NCBI RefSeq assembly: GCF_900187945.1
Contig: NZ_FYEH01000012.1
Span: 54,006 to 118,005, forward strand
Length of the DNA: 64,000 bases
DNA from: Arboricoccus pini
GTDB lineage: Bacteria > Pseudomonadota > Alphaproteobacteria > Geminicoccales > Geminicoccaceae
Reading direction: 5' to 3'
Shown: piece after piece, positions 8,252-17,187 of the stretch
Layout of the letters: each line of letters starts with the position of its first letter
Numbering within the stretch: the first letter of the stretch is position 1
The notes under the pieces: model-generated
Seen by the model: only the letters and a program-made list of their open reading frames with translations
Databases searched by the model: none
What the model was told of the DNA's origin: nothing
Made by a program: the position numbers and the translations under genes

Positions 8252-9388
8252 ATGGCGACTCTGGTCCTCGACCACCTGAACAAGATCTACAAGCCGCGCG
8301 GACGGGCGCCGGTAAAGGCGGTCGACGATGTCAATCTTGCCAGCGCGGATGGCGAGATCATCGGCCTTCTAGGTTCCTCGGGCTGCGGCAAGACCTCGAC
8401 GCTGCGCATGATCGCCGGCTTTGAGGATGTCAGCAGCGGAACCATCAGGATCGGGGAGCAGCCGATCCAGCAGACCGCGCCGGCCAGGCGCGGCGTGGCG
8501 ATGGCATTCGAAGGCTATGCGCTCTATCCACCTTTGAAGATCGAGGACAATATCGGCTTCGCGTTGCTTCGCCAGCGCATGCCGCGCGCAGAGGTCAGGA
8601 AGCGTGTTCGCGACATAGCCGAACTTTTGGAGATCCAGCCGATCCTGGAGCGCTATCCGCCGACGATCTCGGCCGGCCAGCAGCAGCGCGCCAGCCTCGC
8701 CAGAGCACTCGTTCGCCGGGCACCCGTCTCCCTACTGGACGAGCCCATGTCGCAACTCGAGCCGCAGCTTCGCGCTATCCTGCGCGCGCGCATTAAGGAT
8801 TATCTAGCCGCCCACCAGATGACCACGGTGTTCGTCACCCACGACCAGACCGAGGCCATAGCGCTGGCCGACCGGATCGCGGTTATGGAAAAAGGGGTGC
8901 TGCAGCAATTCGCCAGTCCCGCCGAACTGAAGGAACGCCCGGCCAATCTCTTCGTCGCCAGCTTCATCGGCGAGCCGCCGATGAACGTCGTTCAGGCGGA
9001 GATAGGCACCACGCGTGGCGCGCGCGTCGTCCAGCTCTTCGATCGTGCCGGAGAGCCCTCTTTCACCCTGCCGATCGGCGGCCTTGGCCAGGACCAGATT
9101 CCGCTCGCACCTGGCAAGGTCATCCTCGGCATCCGCCCGCACCGCATCACCCTTGCGGACCAAGGTCTGCAGGGCCGGATCCAGTCGAACCAGTGGCTGG
9201 GCGACCAGACGCATCTCCTGATCGAGGTGAACGGAATCCCTCTTACCGTCGTCACGCACAGGCGGATCCCGGGCCGGATCGGCGATAATCTTGCCATCGA
9301 GATCCCACCGCGGGCCCTTCATCTCTTCGAGCCCGCGAGCGGCAGGGCCCTCCTGCATGGCGGCGACGCCGTCCGCGCCGCCGCTTGA
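8252..9388 (+). CDS. ABC importer ATPase subunit B
   Basis: Second nucleotide-binding subunit of the same importer, 378 residues with a C-terminal regulatory domain. Walker A is GSSGCGKT (about residues 38-45), Walker B reads VSLLDEP and the switch loop is VTHDQTEAI, so catalytic glutamate and histidine are present. The Q-loop glutamine is replaced by glutamate (AFEGYALYP), the signature reads ISAGQQQR, and the D-loop is SQLE rather than SNLD. The defects differ from those of subunit A, which points to an obligate heterodimer. An AAGGAG Shine-Dalgarno precedes the ATG. Confidence 0.9.
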   Translation: MATLVLDHLNKIYKPRGRAPVKAVDDVNLASADGEIIGLLGSSGCGKTSTLRMIAGFEDVSSGTIRIGEQPIQQTAPARRGVAMAFEGYALYPPLKIEDNIGFALLRQRMPRAEVRKRVRDIAELLEIQPILERYPPTISAGQQQRASLARALVRRAPVSLLDEPMSQLEPQLRAILRARIKDYLAAHQMTTVFVTHDQTEAIALADRIAVMEKGVLQQFASPAELKERPANLFVASFIGEPPMNVVQAEIGTTRGARVVQLFDRAGEPSFTLPIGGLGQDQIPLAPGKVILGIRPHRITLADQGLQGRIQSNQWLGDQTHLLIEVNGIPLTVVTHRRIPGRIGDNLAIEIPPRALHLFEPASGRALLHGGDAVRAAA

Positions 9389-9400
9389 GGAGCCGACGCC

Positions 9401-10993
9401 ATGCAAGGGGACCTCATCATTGGCATCGACGCCGGCACCTCCGTCATCAAGGCCGTGGTCTTCGACCTCATGGGCCGCGAGATCGCCATGGCCGCGCGGG
9501 CCAACTGCTACGAGAGCCGGGAGGATGGCGGCGTCGAACAGGATATGGGGCGGACCTGGAAGGATACGGCGGCCGTACTTGCCGAGCTCACGGAGCGCAT
9601 GCCGGACCTGGCCGCGAGAACCATAACGGTGGCCGTGACAGGCCAGGGTGACGGCACGTGGCTGATCGATGCGGAAGGCCAGCCGGTCGGCAAAGGTTGG
9701 CTCTGGCTGGACAGCCGGGCGGCCGGGCTCGTCGAGGGCTGGGTCGGCGATGGCACGCGCGATCGAGCATTCCAGATCACCGGCTGCGGCGTCACACCGT
9801 GCAACTCCAGCAGTCAGCTGGCCTGGATGCAGCGATATCAACCCGACGTCCTTCGCCAGGCAGTCACGGCGTTCCACCCAAAGGACTGGCTCTATCTCAA
9901 GTTGACCGGAATCGTCGCTACGGACGTCTCCGAGGCAACGTTCACTTTCGGCGATTTTCGCACCAGTAGCTACAGTCAGCCCTTGATTGAGCTCTTCGGC
10001 CTGGGACCGCTCCGCCATCTGCTGCCAGACCCGATCGACGGCACGCGGACGTCGAACCCGATCACGGCGGAGGCTGCGCGCTTGACCGGCTTGCGGGCCG
10101 GCACGCCGATCACGCTTGCCTATGTCGACATCGTCTGCACGGCCTTGGGCGGCGGCCTCTACGACGAATTGGGCGACGTCGGCATGACCGTCGTGGGCTC
10201 GACGGGCATGCACATGCAGCTTGTTAAGAATGTGCAAGGCATAGATCCCGGCAGCACGCCCTCGGGCTACATCATCCCTTTCCCCATTCAAGGGCATGTG
10301 GCTCGTCTGCAGACCAACATGTCGGGGACGCTCAACATCGACTGGGTGCTGCGCCTGGCGACGGATGCCCTGACCTTTTCCGGCGTAACGGCCGATCGCA
10401 ACCGGCTGCTTGGCCTGCTGGATGCCTCGGTAGCCGCCAGCCGTCCGGCGTCGGCCATCTATCATCCCTATATCCACGCTGCCGGCGAGCGTGGACCGTT
10501 CCTCGACAGTCGGGCGCGCGCCATGCTGACCGGCCTCACAATGGAGGTGGGGCTGCCGGAACTGCTGCGCTCGGTGTATGAGGGCTTGGCCTTTGCCAGT
10601 CGCGATTGCCACGCGGCAATCGGCCCCCTGCCCGCCGAGATCCGCGTAGCCGGCGGCGCGTCGCGCAGCCGGGCATTCAAAACCATCCTCGCCAGCGTCC
10701 TGGAGCGACCGCTCCGCGAATCGACGCGCGGTGAGGCCGGGGCCGCCGGAGCCGCCATGATGGCGGCGGTGGGTCAGGGCGTCTTTCCGGACATGGCCGC
10801 GGCGGCCCGCATCTGGGTCACGCCTTGCTTGGGCGGTCGTGTCGAACCCGATCCGGAGCTCGTTCCGTGCTACCGGCAATTCTTCGAGCTTTACCGTGAA
10901 ACACGTCTGGCGGCGGCACCGCTCTGGCATCGCCTCGCGGCCGCGCGTGAAGCCGCTGCGCCAGCCAACCAGCCGCTCCGTGCCGCCGTCTGA
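9401..10993 (+). CDS. FGGY-family carbohydrate/polyol kinase (EryA-like)
   Basis: ATP-dependent kinase of the FGGY family (glycerol, xylulose, erythritol and related kinases), 530 residues. The N-terminal phosphate-binding strand reads GIDAGTSVIKAVVFD, and the C-terminal adenosine loop reads VAGGASRSRAFKTILA near residues 414-430. The overall pattern resembles erythritol kinase EryA of brucella and rhizobia, but it could act on another polyol. A GAGGAG Shine-Dalgarno lies eight bases before the ATG. It probably traps the imported substrate as a phosphate ester for the dehydrogenase and aldolase encoded downstream. The identity of the substrate is not decided by sequence. Confidence 0.85.
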   Translation: MQGDLIIGIDAGTSVIKAVVFDLMGREIAMAARANCYESREDGGVEQDMGRTWKDTAAVLAELTERMPDLAARTITVAVTGQGDGTWLIDAEGQPVGKGWLWLDSRAAGLVEGWVGDGTRDRAFQITGCGVTPCNSSSQLAWMQRYQPDVLRQAVTAFHPKDWLYLKLTGIVATDVSEATFTFGDFRTSSYSQPLIELFGLGPLRHLLPDPIDGTRTSNPITAEAARLTGLRAGTPITLAYVDIVCTALGGGLYDELGDVGMTVVGSTGMHMQLVKNVQGIDPGSTPSGYIIPFPIQGHVARLQTNMSGTLNIDWVLRLATDALTFSGVTADRNRLLGLLDASVAASRPASAIYHPYIHAAGERGPFLDSRARAMLTGLTMEVGLPELLRSVYEGLAFASRDCHAAIGPLPAEIRVAGGASRSRAFKTILASVLERPLRESTRGEAGAAGAAMMAAVGQGVFPDMAAAARIWVTPCLGGRVEPDPELVPCYRQFFELYRETRLAAAPLWHRLAAAREAAAPANQPLRAAV

Positions 10994-11013
10994 CCAGGGA
11001 GGAACGCCACGCC

Positions 11014-12081
11014 ATGGCGATTGAGGAAAAACAGGTCGCGATCATCGGCGACCGATTCATGCTGCCAGCTGCCTTCAAGACGGCGCTCGAAGCGGCCGGC
11101 GGCGAGCCCGTTCACATCAGGGCGTTGGAGTTGGATTGGCCGGATTCCTCGATGCATCACGGCTATGCTGGCGGCAGCAGCGCGTCCGGGCTCGAGAACC
11201 TCCGCGAATATGTGGGCGAGCCCGACGCAATCGCAGATTTCATCGGCGATGCCGGCGTCCTGATCACCCATCTGGCCCCGATCACGCGGCCCATGCTCGA
11301 ACGATTGCCGCAGCTCAAGCTGATCGCCGTCAGCCGCGGCGGCCCCGTCAATATCGACGCCGCCGCCTGTAGAAAAGCAGGTGTCCGCCTGGTCAACTGT
11401 CCAGGGCGCAATGCCTCGGCCGTGGCAGAGTTCACGATCGGCGCCATCCTGGCCGAGACCAGGCTCATCCGTGCCGGGCACGAAGCACTCCGGGAGGGCG
11501 TCTGGCGAGGCGATCTCTACCGTGCCGACACGACGGGACCAGAGCTTTCGGAATGCACGGTGGGCCTCATCGGCTATGGCGAGGTCGGCTGCCGCGTGAC
11601 CAAGCTTCTTGCCCCCTTTGGCTGCCGCATCCTGGTCGCCGATCCCTACAAGCAGTTGGATGACATCGACCGGGCTGCAGGGATCGCGATGGTCAACCTC
11701 CATGACCTGCTGGCAGCTTCCGATATCGTCAGCCTGCACGCCCGGGTCACCGACGAGACAAGGGGCTTCATGAACAAGGCAGCATTCGCCGCCATGAAGC
11801 CGTCCGCCTGGTTCATCAATACCGCGCGCGGACCCATGGTGAACTATGACGATCTCTATGTGGCGCTTAAGGGCGGGACGCTCAGGGGCGCCATGCTTGA
11901 GACCTTCTGGCAGGAACCGGTGCCGGCCGACGCCCCACTCCTGAAGCTGCCGAACGTCACGCTCACGCCCCATATCGCCGGCGCCTCGACGACGACGGTA
12001 AAGATCGCGGCCCGCATGGTGGCGGAGGAAGTGCGCCGCTTCTGGGCCGGAGAGCCGGCCCTCCATCCATTTTTGGCCTGA
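11014..12081 (+). CDS. NAD-dependent 2-hydroxyacid dehydrogenase (SerA-like)
   Basis: Member of the D-isomer-specific 2-hydroxyacid dehydrogenase family, 355 residues. It has the NAD-binding GYGEVG glycine motif near residues 189-194, and the catalytic arginine in NTARGP, a glutamate in the ETFWQEP stretch and the histidine in TPHIAGAS near the C-terminus. Members oxidise or reduce 2-hydroxyacids such as phosphoglycerate or erythronate phosphate. Its place between kinase and aldolase suggests a step on a pathway intermediate or on the aldehyde/acid product. AGGGAGG precedes the start. Confidence 0.88.
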   Translation: MAIEEKQVAIIGDRFMLPAAFKTALEAAGGEPVHIRALELDWPDSSMHHGYAGGSSASGLENLREYVGEPDAIADFIGDAGVLITHLAPITRPMLERLPQLKLIAVSRGGPVNIDAAACRKAGVRLVNCPGRNASAVAEFTIGAILAETRLIRAGHEALREGVWRGDLYRADTTGPELSECTVGLIGYGEVGCRVTKLLAPFGCRILVADPYKQLDDIDRAAGIAMVNLHDLLAASDIVSLHARVTDETRGFMNKAAFAAMKPSAWFINTARGPMVNYDDLYVALKGGTLRGAMLETFWQEPVPADAPLLKLPNVTLTPHIAGASTTTVKIAARMVAEEVRRFWAGEPALHPFLA

Positions 12082-12103
12082 GGGCCGAGGCAAGGACACG
12101 CTT

Positions 12104-12781
12104 ATGTCGAAAAACGAGAAGACGCTGCGCCAGGGCATCATCGACGCCTGTCGCTGGATGAACAGCTCGGGCTTGAATCAGGGTACTTCCGGCAATATCA
12201 GCGCGCGCTTCGAGAATGCCATGCTGATCTCGCCCTCGGGCATCCCCTACGACCAGCTGCACCCGGAAGATATCGCGAAACTGCCCTTCAAAGGCGCGTA
12301 CGGCGCCTATGAAGGACCGCACAAACCGTCCTCCGAGTGGCGCTTTCATCTCGACATCATGCTGGCCAGGCCAGAGGTCGGCGCCATCGTCCACACGCAC
12401 TCGACATATGCGACCGTGCTGGCCATGGCGCACAAAGAAATCCCCGCCTGCCACTACATGATCGCCGCCTCGGGTGGGCCGAACATTCGCTGTGCCGGCT
12501 ATGCCACCTACGGCACCAAGGAACTCTCCGAACTGGCGCTTAAGGCGCTCGACGGGCGGACCTGCTGCCTCCTGGCCAATCACGGCATGATCGCGACAGG
12601 CGCCGACCTCGAGAAGGCCAAATGGCTGGCGGTCGAGCTCGAGACGATCGCCAAGCAATATTACATGACGCTCACGATCGGCGGGCCGGTTATCCTGCCC
12701 GACGCCGAAATCGCGCACGTCATCGAGCGATTCAAGGACTACGGCCCGAAGCCCAAAACGAACAAAGCCGAGGCCGCCTGA
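12104..12781 (+). CDS. Class II aldolase/adducin family protein
   Basis: Zinc-dependent aldolase of the FucA/AraD/OtnC group, 225 residues, the family's usual length. The metal site is visible as HTHSTYA near residue 100 and NHGMIATG near residue 166, with an upstream S-G-N phosphate-binding stretch (TSGNIS). Such enzymes cleave ketose phosphates to dihydroxyacetone phosphate and an aldehyde, epimerise pentulose phosphates, or decarboxylate oxo-tetronate phosphates. AAGGA lies eight bases before the ATG. It directly follows the 2-hydroxyacid dehydrogenase gene and probably performs the carbon-carbon cleavage step. Confidence 0.88.
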   Translation: MSKNEKTLRQGIIDACRWMNSSGLNQGTSGNISARFENAMLISPSGIPYDQLHPEDIAKLPFKGAYGAYEGPHKPSSEWRFHLDIMLARPEVGAIVHTHSTYATVLAMAHKEIPACHYMIAASGGPNIRCAGYATYGTKELSELALKALDGRTCCLLANHGMIATGADLEKAKWLAVELETIAKQYYMTLTIGGPVILPDAEIAHVIERFKDYGPKPKTNKAEAA

Positions 12782-12902
12782 ACCGACTGCGGAGCGGCCT
12801 CCCGGGGTCGATGAGCGAAATGGAGCCCGCAAGGATGAGCGAGCCGGCGACGCTGCCCGCTCACGCCGTTTTGGGCAGCGCGATTTTTTCGGACATGTGC
12901 AG

Positions 12903-14432
12903 ATGGATCAGGTCGATCTCCTCGTCATCGGCGGCGGCGTCAATGGCGCTGGCATCGCCAGGGATGCGGCCGGACGCGGCGTCACTGTTCTACTTTGCGA
13001 GAAGGCCGATCTCGCGTCCGGGACTTCCTCACGCAGCGGCAAGCTCATCCATGGCGGCCTGCGCTATCTCGAATATTACGAGTTCCGGCTCGTCCGCGAA
13101 GCCCTGATCGAACGCGAGATCCTCTTGCGCACGGCACCGCATATCATTTGGCCTATGCGCTTCGTCCTCCCGCACAGCGCGGAGCAGCGCCCAGCTTGGC
13201 TCGTGCGCCTGGGTCTCTTCCTCTACGACCATCTGGGCGGCCGCAAGATATTGCCGCCCACCCGCAAGCTCGATCTCTGGCATGCACCTGAAGGCCGCCC
13301 AATCAAGAGGAACTATCGTCGGGCCTTCGAATATTCCGACTGCTGGGTGGACGATGCCAGGCTCGTCGTCCTCAACGCTCTGGACGCCCACAAGCGAGGG
13401 GCCGTCGTTCTCACCCGCACCGCGGTGGTTTCCGCGCGCCGCGATGACGGCCGATGGCTGGTGACGCTCGAGGACCAGCGCACCGGCGCGACAAGGCAAA
13501 TAAAGGCTCGTTGCCTTGTCAACGCCGCCGGGCCATGGGTCGAGAGTGTCCTTAGCGGTATCGCAGGGGCGAACTGCAGTCGAAAGATCCGCCTCGTCAA
13601 AGGCAGCCATCTCATCACACCCAAGTTCTGGGAGGGCGACCATGCCTATCTTTTGCAAAACACCGACAAACGCGTGATCTTCGTCAATCCTTATGAGGGC
13701 GACAAAGCGCTCATCGGCACCACCGACGTTGCGGTCGAAGGCCGCCCCGAGGACGTAGGGATCGAGACAGAGGAAATCGAGTATCTTTTGGGCGTGCTCG
13801 GCCGCTACTTCCAAGCCCCGCCGACACGAGCCGACATCCAAAGCACCTTCTCCGGCGTTCGACCTCTCTATGACGACAATGCGGCCAACCCATCCGCCGT
13901 CACCCGCGACTATGTCTTCGACGTCACGCCGGAGGCGCCGGCCTGCGACCAGGCACCTCTCCTGTCGATCTTCGGCGGCAAGATCACGACCTATCGGCGC
14001 TTGGCTGAGCATGCGCTCGAAAAGCTAAAGCCGTTCTTCCCAAGAATGGGCCAGGCCTGGACGCGTGACTCGCCGCTGCCAGGCGGCGACATGCCGAATG
14101 CCAATTTTGCCGCTTGGCTGGGCGATTTCCAAGCCCGCCATCCCTGGCTGCCAGCGAGCGTGGCTCTGCATCTGTGCCGCCTTTACGGCACCCGTGCCGG
14201 CCTTGTCTTGAATGGCGCCGAATCGCTGGGCGAACTCGGGCCGCATTTCGGCGGTGACTTCCATGCCAACGAGGCGCGCTACCTCCTGCGCCATGAATGG
14301 GCGCAAACGGCGAGCGACATCCTGATCAGACGGACCAAGCACGGCTTGCACCTGAGCACGCAAGAACGCGCAGCCTTCGAAACCTGGCTGGAGATGGAGC
14401 AGGCCAGGCCCAGCCAAGCCAATCTGGTCTAG
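12903..14432 (+). CDS. GlpD-family FAD-dependent glycerol-3-phosphate (polyol-phosphate) dehydrogenase
   Basis: Membrane-associated FAD dehydrogenase of the GlpD family, about 509 residues. The dinucleotide-binding motif GGGVNGAGIARDAAGRG lies at the N-terminus, and the family stretch SGTSSRSGKLIHGGLRYLE follows at about residue 42. EryB, the erythritol-phosphate dehydrogenase, belongs to the same family, so the substrate may be glycerol-3-phosphate or the phosphate made by the FGGY kinase. The ATG at 12903 starts right at the first strand; a GTG at 12897 is also possible and neither has a clear Shine-Dalgarno. About 120 bases separate it from the aldolase gene. The last four bases overlap the end of the convergent kup gene. 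Confidence 0.9.
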   Translation: MDQVDLLVIGGGVNGAGIARDAAGRGVTVLLCEKADLASGTSSRSGKLIHGGLRYLEYYEFRLVREALIEREILLRTAPHIIWPMRFVLPHSAEQRPAWLVRLGLFLYDHLGGRKILPPTRKLDLWHAPEGRPIKRNYRRAFEYSDCWVDDARLVVLNALDAHKRGAVVLTRTAVVSARRDDGRWLVTLEDQRTGATRQIKARCLVNAAGPWVESVLSGIAGANCSRKIRLVKGSHLITPKFWEGDHAYLLQNTDKRVIFVNPYEGDKALIGTTDVAVEGRPEDVGIETEEIEYLLGVLGRYFQAPPTRADIQSTFSGVRPLYDDNAANPSAVTRDYVFDVTPEAPACDQAPLLSIFGGKITTYRRLAEHALEKLKPFFPRMGQAWTRDSPLPGGDMPNANFAAWLGDFQARHPWLPASVALHLCRLYGTRAGLVLNGAESLGELGPHFGGDFHANEARYLLRHEWAQTASDILIRRTKHGLHLSTQERAAFETWLEMEQARPSQANLV

Positions 14433-16354
14433 ATTTCGATCTGCGTACCAAGTTCGACGACACGGCCGGGCGGGATCTGGAAATAGACCGTTGCGGATTG
14501 ATTGGCCGCCGAGAGCGCAATGAAGAGGCGCGATTCGAGCGGCCCCAGCGTCGGGCTGGGTGTGGGAATAAGCGTCTCGCGGCTAATGAAGAACGAGGTA
14601 CGCATCAGGTCGAAATGGAGATGTTTTAAGCGGCAAAGATCCAGGACACGCGGCACGTTGGGTGTATCCATGAAGCCGTAATCGACGATCAGCCGATAGA
14701 ACTCCTTGCCCAGATCTTCGAGCTGGATCTGCTGGCTGGGCTGGATATAGGGCACGTCGTGGATACGGATCGTCATGAGCACGACCCGTTCGTGCAGCAC
14801 CTGATTATGCTTGATGTTATGCAGGAGCGCCATCGGCACGACCTCGGGATTAGCGGTCATGAAGACGGCCGTCCCCGGCACGCGGATAAGACGTCGATCC
14901 ATGCGGCCGATGAAGGTCTGGATCGATAAAGCGTGGCCGTAGAGCGCATCGCGAAGGGCACGCCGTCCGCGCCGCCAAGTGACGATGACGAAGGCCAGTG
15001 CGCCCGCCACCAGGAGAGGCAGCCAGCCGCCGGACGGAATCTTCAGCATGTTGGAGGTGAGATAGGCGACATCCAGGATGAGAAAGCCGCCAAAGACCCA
15101 AAGTGCCCAAAGGCCCCATTTCCAGCGCCAAGCGGCTACGAGGGCCGCCAGGACGGCATCAATGGTCATGGCACCGGTCACGGAAATGCCATAGGCCGAG
15201 GCAAGGGCGCTCGAGCTCGCGAAACTCACGACCAGGAGAAGCACGCCCGTCATCAAGATCCAGTTGACCCGGGCGATATAGATCTGGCCTGCCTCTTCGG
15301 CCGAGGTATGCTTGACGGTCATACGCGGCAGATGGCCCAGCTGGATGGCCTGACTGGTTAGGGAGAAGACGCCCGAGATGACAGCTTGGCTGGCGATGAT
15401 GGTCGCCAACGTCGCCAGCCCGATCAACGGAAACAGCGCCCAATCGGGCGCTAGGTAAAAGAAGGGATGATCGAGTGATTGCGGATGCGCCAGGACCAGC
15501 GAGCCCTGGCCGAAATAATTGAGCACCAGGCTTGGCAATACCAGACCGAACCAGGCGATGCGGATGGGACCCTTGCCGAAATGTCCCATGTCCGCATAGA
15601 GCGCCTCGGCACCCGTGACAGCCAGGACGATGGCGCCCAGGGCAACAAAGGCCTGCCAGCCATCAACGACGAAGAGATCCAGGGCGTAGCGTGGATCAAG
15701 GGCGCGCAGGATCGCCGGATCCTTGACGATTTGCAGGCTTCCCAGGAGTGCCAGGGTTATGAACCAGATCAGCATGACCGGGCCGAAGAGATTGCCGACA
15801 GCGCCTGTGCCCCGGCTTTGGATCAGGAAGAGGGCGATGAGGACGATCGCTGCCAGCGGCACGACATAGGAGTTCAGCATCGGGGCCGCCGCCCTCAGGC
15901 CCTCGACCGCCGAGAGAACCGAGATAGCGGGCGTGATCAGCCCGTCGCCATAAAAGAGCGTCAGGCCGGCAATGGTCAGGCCGACGATCAACACCTGCAA
16001 AAGCCGGTTATTCGGCGCCGCACGGGCGGCAAGGCTGCCTAGCGCCAACACGCCACCTTCGCCGCGATTGTCAGCGCGCAGGATCAAAACGACATATTTG
16101 ACGGCGACGATCAGGACCATCGACCAGAAGACGAGCGAGAGCACGCCCAGGACGCCCGCCGCATCGAGATGCAGGCCTCCCGCATGGCCGAAGGCCTCGC
16201 GCAGGGTGTAGAGCGGGCTCGTGCCAATATCACCGAAGGCAACGCCAAGGGCAGCCAATCCCATCTTGCGCCAGTCCCCCGACTGGCCGGCGCCTTCATG
16301 CGATCTTGCGCTGTAATCCCCGTCGTCCATGATCCCCCACGGGTCTTCATCCAT
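14429..16354 (-). CDS. kup: Low-affinity potassium transporter Kup
   Basis: Potassium uptake protein of the Kup/HAK/KUP family, 641 residues, probably K+/H+ symport. The family signature ALGVAFGDIGTSPLYT lies near residue 34 and is followed by about twelve hydrophobic segments and a C-terminal cytoplasmic domain. The first ATG is used; an in-frame ATG eight codons in is an alternative. It converges on the GlpD-like gene with a four-base overlap of the two stop regions, leaving no room for an intergenic terminator. No sensor or regulator is adjacent. Confidence 0.93.
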   Translation of the reverse strand: MDEDPWGIMDDGDYSARSHEGAGQSGDWRKMGLAALGVAFGDIGTSPLYTLREAFGHAGGLHLDAAGVLGVLSLVFWSMVLIVAVKYVVLILRADNRGEGGVLALGSLAARAAPNNRLLQVLIVGLTIAGLTLFYGDGLITPAISVLSAVEGLRAAAPMLNSYVVPLAAIVLIALFLIQSRGTGAVGNLFGPVMLIWFITLALLGSLQIVKDPAILRALDPRYALDLFVVDGWQAFVALGAIVLAVTGAEALYADMGHFGKGPIRIAWFGLVLPSLVLNYFGQGSLVLAHPQSLDHPFFYLAPDWALFPLIGLATLATIIASQAVISGVFSLTSQAIQLGHLPRMTVKHTSAEEAGQIYIARVNWILMTGVLLLVVSFASSSALASAYGISVTGAMTIDAVLAALVAAWRWKWGLWALWVFGGFLILDVAYLTSNMLKIPSGGWLPLLVAGALAFVIVTWRRGRRALRDALYGHALSIQTFIGRMDRRLIRVPGTAVFMTANPEVVPMALLHNIKHNQVLHERVVLMTIRIHDVPYIQPSQQIQLEDLGKEFYRLIVDYGFMDTPNVPRVLDLCRLKHLHFDLMRTSFFISRETLIPTPSPTLGPLESRLFIALSAANQSATVYFQIPPGRVVELGTQIEI

Positions 16355-16453
16355 TGCAAGCCCGGACGCGAATGGCGCCGTCGCCGGGCCGCCCGCTCCA
16401 TCTGCGACAGGCCGTTTGGTTAGACAAGGGTAAGGCTGGAGGTTTCAAAGCGC

Positions 16454-16482
16454 AAAAAAGCGGCCCGACCAAGTCGGACCGC
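16454..16482 (-). terminator. Rho-independent terminator of mucR paralogue 1
   Basis: On the minus strand a ten-base-pair stem (GCGGTCCGAC with GTCGGGCCGC, one G-T pair) with a three-base loop is followed by six T. It lies 28 bases beyond the stop of the MucR gene, as expected for its terminator. Confidence 0.85.
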
Positions 16483-16509
16483 CCTTTGGACTCAACAGGC
16501 GATGACCGC

Positions 16510-16998
16510 TCAGGCGGCGATCTTGCGCCGCCCGGCTACACGCCGACGGGGTGCCGTCTCGCTCTGGGCGACGCCGCCATCGATAGGACCGGGCTTGCGG
16601 CCAAGACCGATCTTGACGGCCAAAACCGAGCGCTGCTCGGCATAGGCTGGGGCTACCATCGGATAGTCGCTCGGAAGACCCCAGCGAAGTCGATACTCCT
16701 CCGGCGTTAGGTTGTAACGTGTCTTAAGATGCCGCTTGAGCATCTTGAGCTTCTTGCCGTCTTCCAGACAAATGATGAAGTCATCACCAATCGATTTCTT
16801 GATCGGCACGGCCGGTTGCGGCTTTTCGCCGACAACGACAGTTTCCGGATTGCCAGCATTGCTCAATGCGCGAAATACGCTTTCGATCAAGGCTGGGAGT
16901 TCGGACGCGGCAATAGAGTGGTTTGTAACGTAAGATGCCACGATAGTGCTGGTGTTAGCGTGAAGATCCTTGGATAGATCGGTCATTCGATTTTGCAT
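16510..16998 (-). CDS. MucR/Ros-family transcriptional regulator (paralogue 1)
   Basis: A Ros/MucR regulator, a family known as H-NS-like silencers of exopolysaccharide, motility and virulence genes in alphaproteobacteria. The atypical zinc-finger region starts with CLEDGKKLKMLKRH (Cys77, Asp80, His90) and continues to RYNLTPEEYRLRWGLP. In Ros the ligands are C-C-H-H; here the second Cys is Asp, as in other MucR proteins, and the last His position is Arg94. A basic tail (RRRVAGRRK) ends the protein. Starts at 16998, 16986 or TTG 17004 are possible; none has a clear Shine-Dalgarno. A close paralogue lies at 30.1 kb. A terminator follows. Confidence 0.9.
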   Translation of the reverse strand: MQNRMTDLSKDLHANTSTIVASYVTNHSIAASELPALIESVFRALSNAGNPETVVVGEKPQPAVPIKKSIGDDFIICLEDGKKLKMLKRHLKTRYNLTPEEYRLRWGLPSDYPMVAPAYAEQRSVLAVKIGLGRKPGPIDGGVAQSETAPRRRVAGRRKIAA

Positions 16999-17164
16999 TC
17001 GCAATGCTGGACGTTCAATTTGGGCTTAGGCATAGCGGTGGTCCCGCCGTCGCTGACGGTAAGATAGAGAGTGCCCAGCAATATTTACAGGTCATCGACG
17101 CTACAAGTTTGATAAATAATGATTGACGTCACAACAAGGCCGGTCGATCTGCGACCTTCCCCTC

Positions 17165-17180
17165 GTGCAATGTGTTGCAC
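17165..17180. repeat. Short inverted repeat downstream of the HExxH gene
   Basis: GTGCAA and TTGCAC, six bases each, are separated by four bases just beyond the stop of the minus-strand HExxH gene. There is no T-run on either side, so it is at best a weak terminator or a binding site. Confidence 0.3.
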
Positions 17181-17187
17181 GCGAGAA

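Noticed and set aside
8804..10930. 708-codon open frame on the minus strand
   Set aside because: Shadow of the kinase and ATPase genes, both of which have complete family motifs on the plus strand.
10891..12141. 416-codon open frame on the minus strand
   Set aside because: Antisense to the 2-hydroxyacid dehydrogenase gene; no recognisable product.
13029..14012. 327-codon open frame on the minus strand
   Set aside because: Antisense to the GlpD-like gene, composition typical of a high-GC shadow frame.
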